IMG/VR virus record: IMGVR_UViG_3300037133_000122
Location: 1-38,712 of that record
DNA from: a virus
Length of the DNA stretch: 38,712 nt
Strand: one strand, 5' to 3'
In this document: positions 37,476 through 38,712 of the stretch, one piece after another
Layout of the letters: every line of letters starts with the position of its first letter
Position numbering within the stretch: the stretch's first letter is position 1
The notes under the pieces: model-generated
Told to the model about the DNA's origin: nothing
Databases searched by the model: none
What the model saw: only the letters and a program-made list of their open reading frames with translations
Made by a program: the position numbers and the translations under genes

Positions 37476-38712
37476 ATGGGATCTGCGGCGACGTTGGCTG
37501 GATTGGGCGGACTTCCAAGCTTCAGTGGTCTTGGTGGGGGTAATCCCGCCCAGAAGGTCGCGCAGGTTGGCGGCCAGAACCCGATGACCACCGCGCCCGA
37601 CGAGCAATCCTACTTCTCAACCGGCAACGTCTCCGAAGAAGACAAGAAGCTCCTCGTCGAAACAATCTCCGAGTACCGCGATAGCTGGGCGCAGGACCGT
37701 CTCGAACGCATCCGCCAATGGTCCGAGAACATATTCTACTGGCGCGGCATCCAAGTTATTCGCTGGGACACGGCAACCAACTGCTGGTATGACGCGCTTG
37801 CCTGGGCGCGGAGCAACAACCAGGATACCGGCGAAGACACCGACCTTGAGCGTTGGATCAATCCCCTTACGCTCATGTTCTGCAATGTCTTCACGGGCAC
37901 CATGAGCCGCGCGGTGCCGAAGACGGTAATCAAGCCCTGCGACGCCGACCCCAGCCTCAAAGATACGGTGACCGCCAAGGCCGCCGGCGATGCCATCCGG
38001 ATCATCGAGCGCAAGAACGAAATACGGAAGATTATCCGCAGCGTCTTCGAGATGCTGTTTCTGTTTGGCAGCTACTTCCGCTACACCCGCGCAGTGATTG
38101 ACGGCAACATGTTTGGCTATGACGAGCAGCCCGAATTCGCCGACATGGAAATTCAGCAGCCCGCTCGCTACCGCTGCCCGGCCTGCGCCACCGAGACGCC
38201 AGCCACTACGGCGGACGGTATGAAGTGCCCCGGATGCGGCGCATGGATGGGCCAGGAGAGCTACTACGCCGCCGGCGAGGGCAACCGGCTCAGCATGCAG
38301 ATGACCGGCACAAAGAGGGTGCCGCGCGCGGGCGTGAAGTGGAGTTTGCACTCCCCTCTCGAGATCGATTGCGACCCGAAGGCCAAGGGCGACAACCCAC
38401 TGCACTGCACGCCAATTCTCGTGAAGAGCTGCGAGATTGACCTTGGCGAGGCGCGCCGGATGTTCCCGGCAGTCTACGACAAGATTCAAGCGGGTGCTGA
38501 GAGCGGCACCACGTCAAACGCCAGTTTTGAGAAGCTGGCACGGCTGAACGAGGTCAGCGCCATGGGCGGCATGACCGCCGACAACAGCATGATGAACCCC
38601 ACGTATGAAGAAGCCTGGATGACTCCAAACAGCTTCTACAAAAAAGGGGATCAGGCTTTTGGAAAGCGGATGGAAGCCGCTTATCCAGAAGGTCTGAAGA
38701 TCAGCTTCATCG
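37476..38712 (+). CDS. Portal protein, N-terminal part (partial), with zinc-ribbon insertion
   Basis: At least 412 residues from ATG 37476 (GAGGG upstream), still open at the right edge. The portal pattern starts at about residue 50: TISEYRDSWAQDRLERIRQWSENIFYWRGIQVI, then LTLMFCNVFTGTMSRAVPKT and FEMLFLFGSYFRYTRAVID. Residues ~230-260 insert a CPAC...CPGC four-cysteine zinc ribbon between shell segments, followed by VKWSLHSPLEIDCDP. The portal forms the dodecameric ring at a capsid vertex through which TerL moves DNA. Capsid genes are expected to the right. Confidence 0.82.
   Translation, partial: MGSAATLAGLGGLPSFSGLGGGNPAQKVAQVGGQNPMTTAPDEQSYFSTGNVSEEDKKLLVETISEYRDSWAQDRLERIRQWSENIFYWRGIQVIRWDTATNCWYDALAWARSNNQDTGEDTDLERWINPLTLMFCNVFTGTMSRAVPKTVIKPCDADPSLKDTVTAKAAGDAIRIIERKNEIRKIIRSVFEMLFLFGSYFRYTRAVIDGNMFGYDEQPEFADMEIQQPARYRCPACATETPATTADGMKCPGCGAWMGQESYYAAGEGNRLSMQMTGTKRVPRAGVKWSLHSPLEIDCDPKAKGDNPLHCTPILVKSCEIDLGEARRMFPAVYDKIQAGAESGTTSNASFEKLARLNEVSAMGGMTADNSMMNPTYEEAWMTPNSFYKKGDQAFGKRMEAAYPEGLKISFI

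Overview
The window is part of a tailed double-stranded DNA bacteriophage or prophage. It contains small and large terminase subunits, a portal protein cut by the right edge, a lysozyme-type endolysin with several small membrane proteins, a P4-type integrase, many small overlapping phage genes, a tRNA and a tmRNA. No bacterial housekeeping operon is visible, so host flanks are probably not included. The host cannot be read directly. Sec-signal-bearing, Ser/Thr/Gly/Ala-rich fibre-like proteins, together with moderately high GC, resemble soil Acidobacteriota (Terriglobia) and their phages; this is an inference from protein style, not a database result.

Layout. 1-3884 (+): the end of a large virion-type protein, TerS and TerL. 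3849-9168 (-): an early or auxiliary operon running from a zinc-finger protein through groES, two unusual hairpin elements, a secreted protein, groEL, a small membrane protein and a conserved phage pair (a 118-aa protein and a DUF2303 protein) to a receiver-like protein. 9284-13093 (+): small overlapping genes including an RHH regulator, a DUF1064 nuclease, a Fis-type HTH protein and a (p)ppGpp-hydrolase-like HD protein. 13094-13366: a non-coding region with DnaA boxes, a DnaA-trio-like tract and a 19-bp inverted repeat, probably a replication origin. 13367-16369 (+): a DUF5131 protein and an HD phosphohydrolase interrupted near its 3' end by a TnpB-only IS200/IS605-family element. 16311-17046 (-): three small genes. 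17204-21708 (+): HNH nuclease, hexapeptide-repeat protein, integrase and a cytosine methyltransferase broken at a C7 tract. 21755-22990 (+): a likely RNA operon with a strong promoter, a small ORF, a CAT-anticodon tRNA, a hairpin RNA and a circularly permuted tmRNA gene. 23003-33275 (+): about 10 kb of fibre-like or exported proteins, including a DUF3494 (ice-binding-like) domain, an SGNH-hydrolase-like fibre and a glycosyltransferase. 33310-36651 (+): coiled-coil and holin-like membrane proteins, a cysteine-peptidase-like protein and a GH108-type lysozyme. 36776-38712 (+): two small genes and the portal.

How it fits together. TerS/TerL and the portal form the packaging motor. The terminase lies at the left edge and the portal at the right, so the capsid and tail genes should lie beyond the right edge and/or before the left edge. 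The chaperonin pair, tRNA, tmRNA and alarmone-hydrolase-like gene look like tools for maintaining folding and translation during infection. The DnaA-box origin suggests use of host DnaA. The most unusual items are the permuted phage tmRNA with a 4-nt intervening segment, the origin-like region, the precisely readable TnpB insertion, and a family of about 85-91-nt hairpins with conserved closing stems and unrelated interiors of near-constant length.
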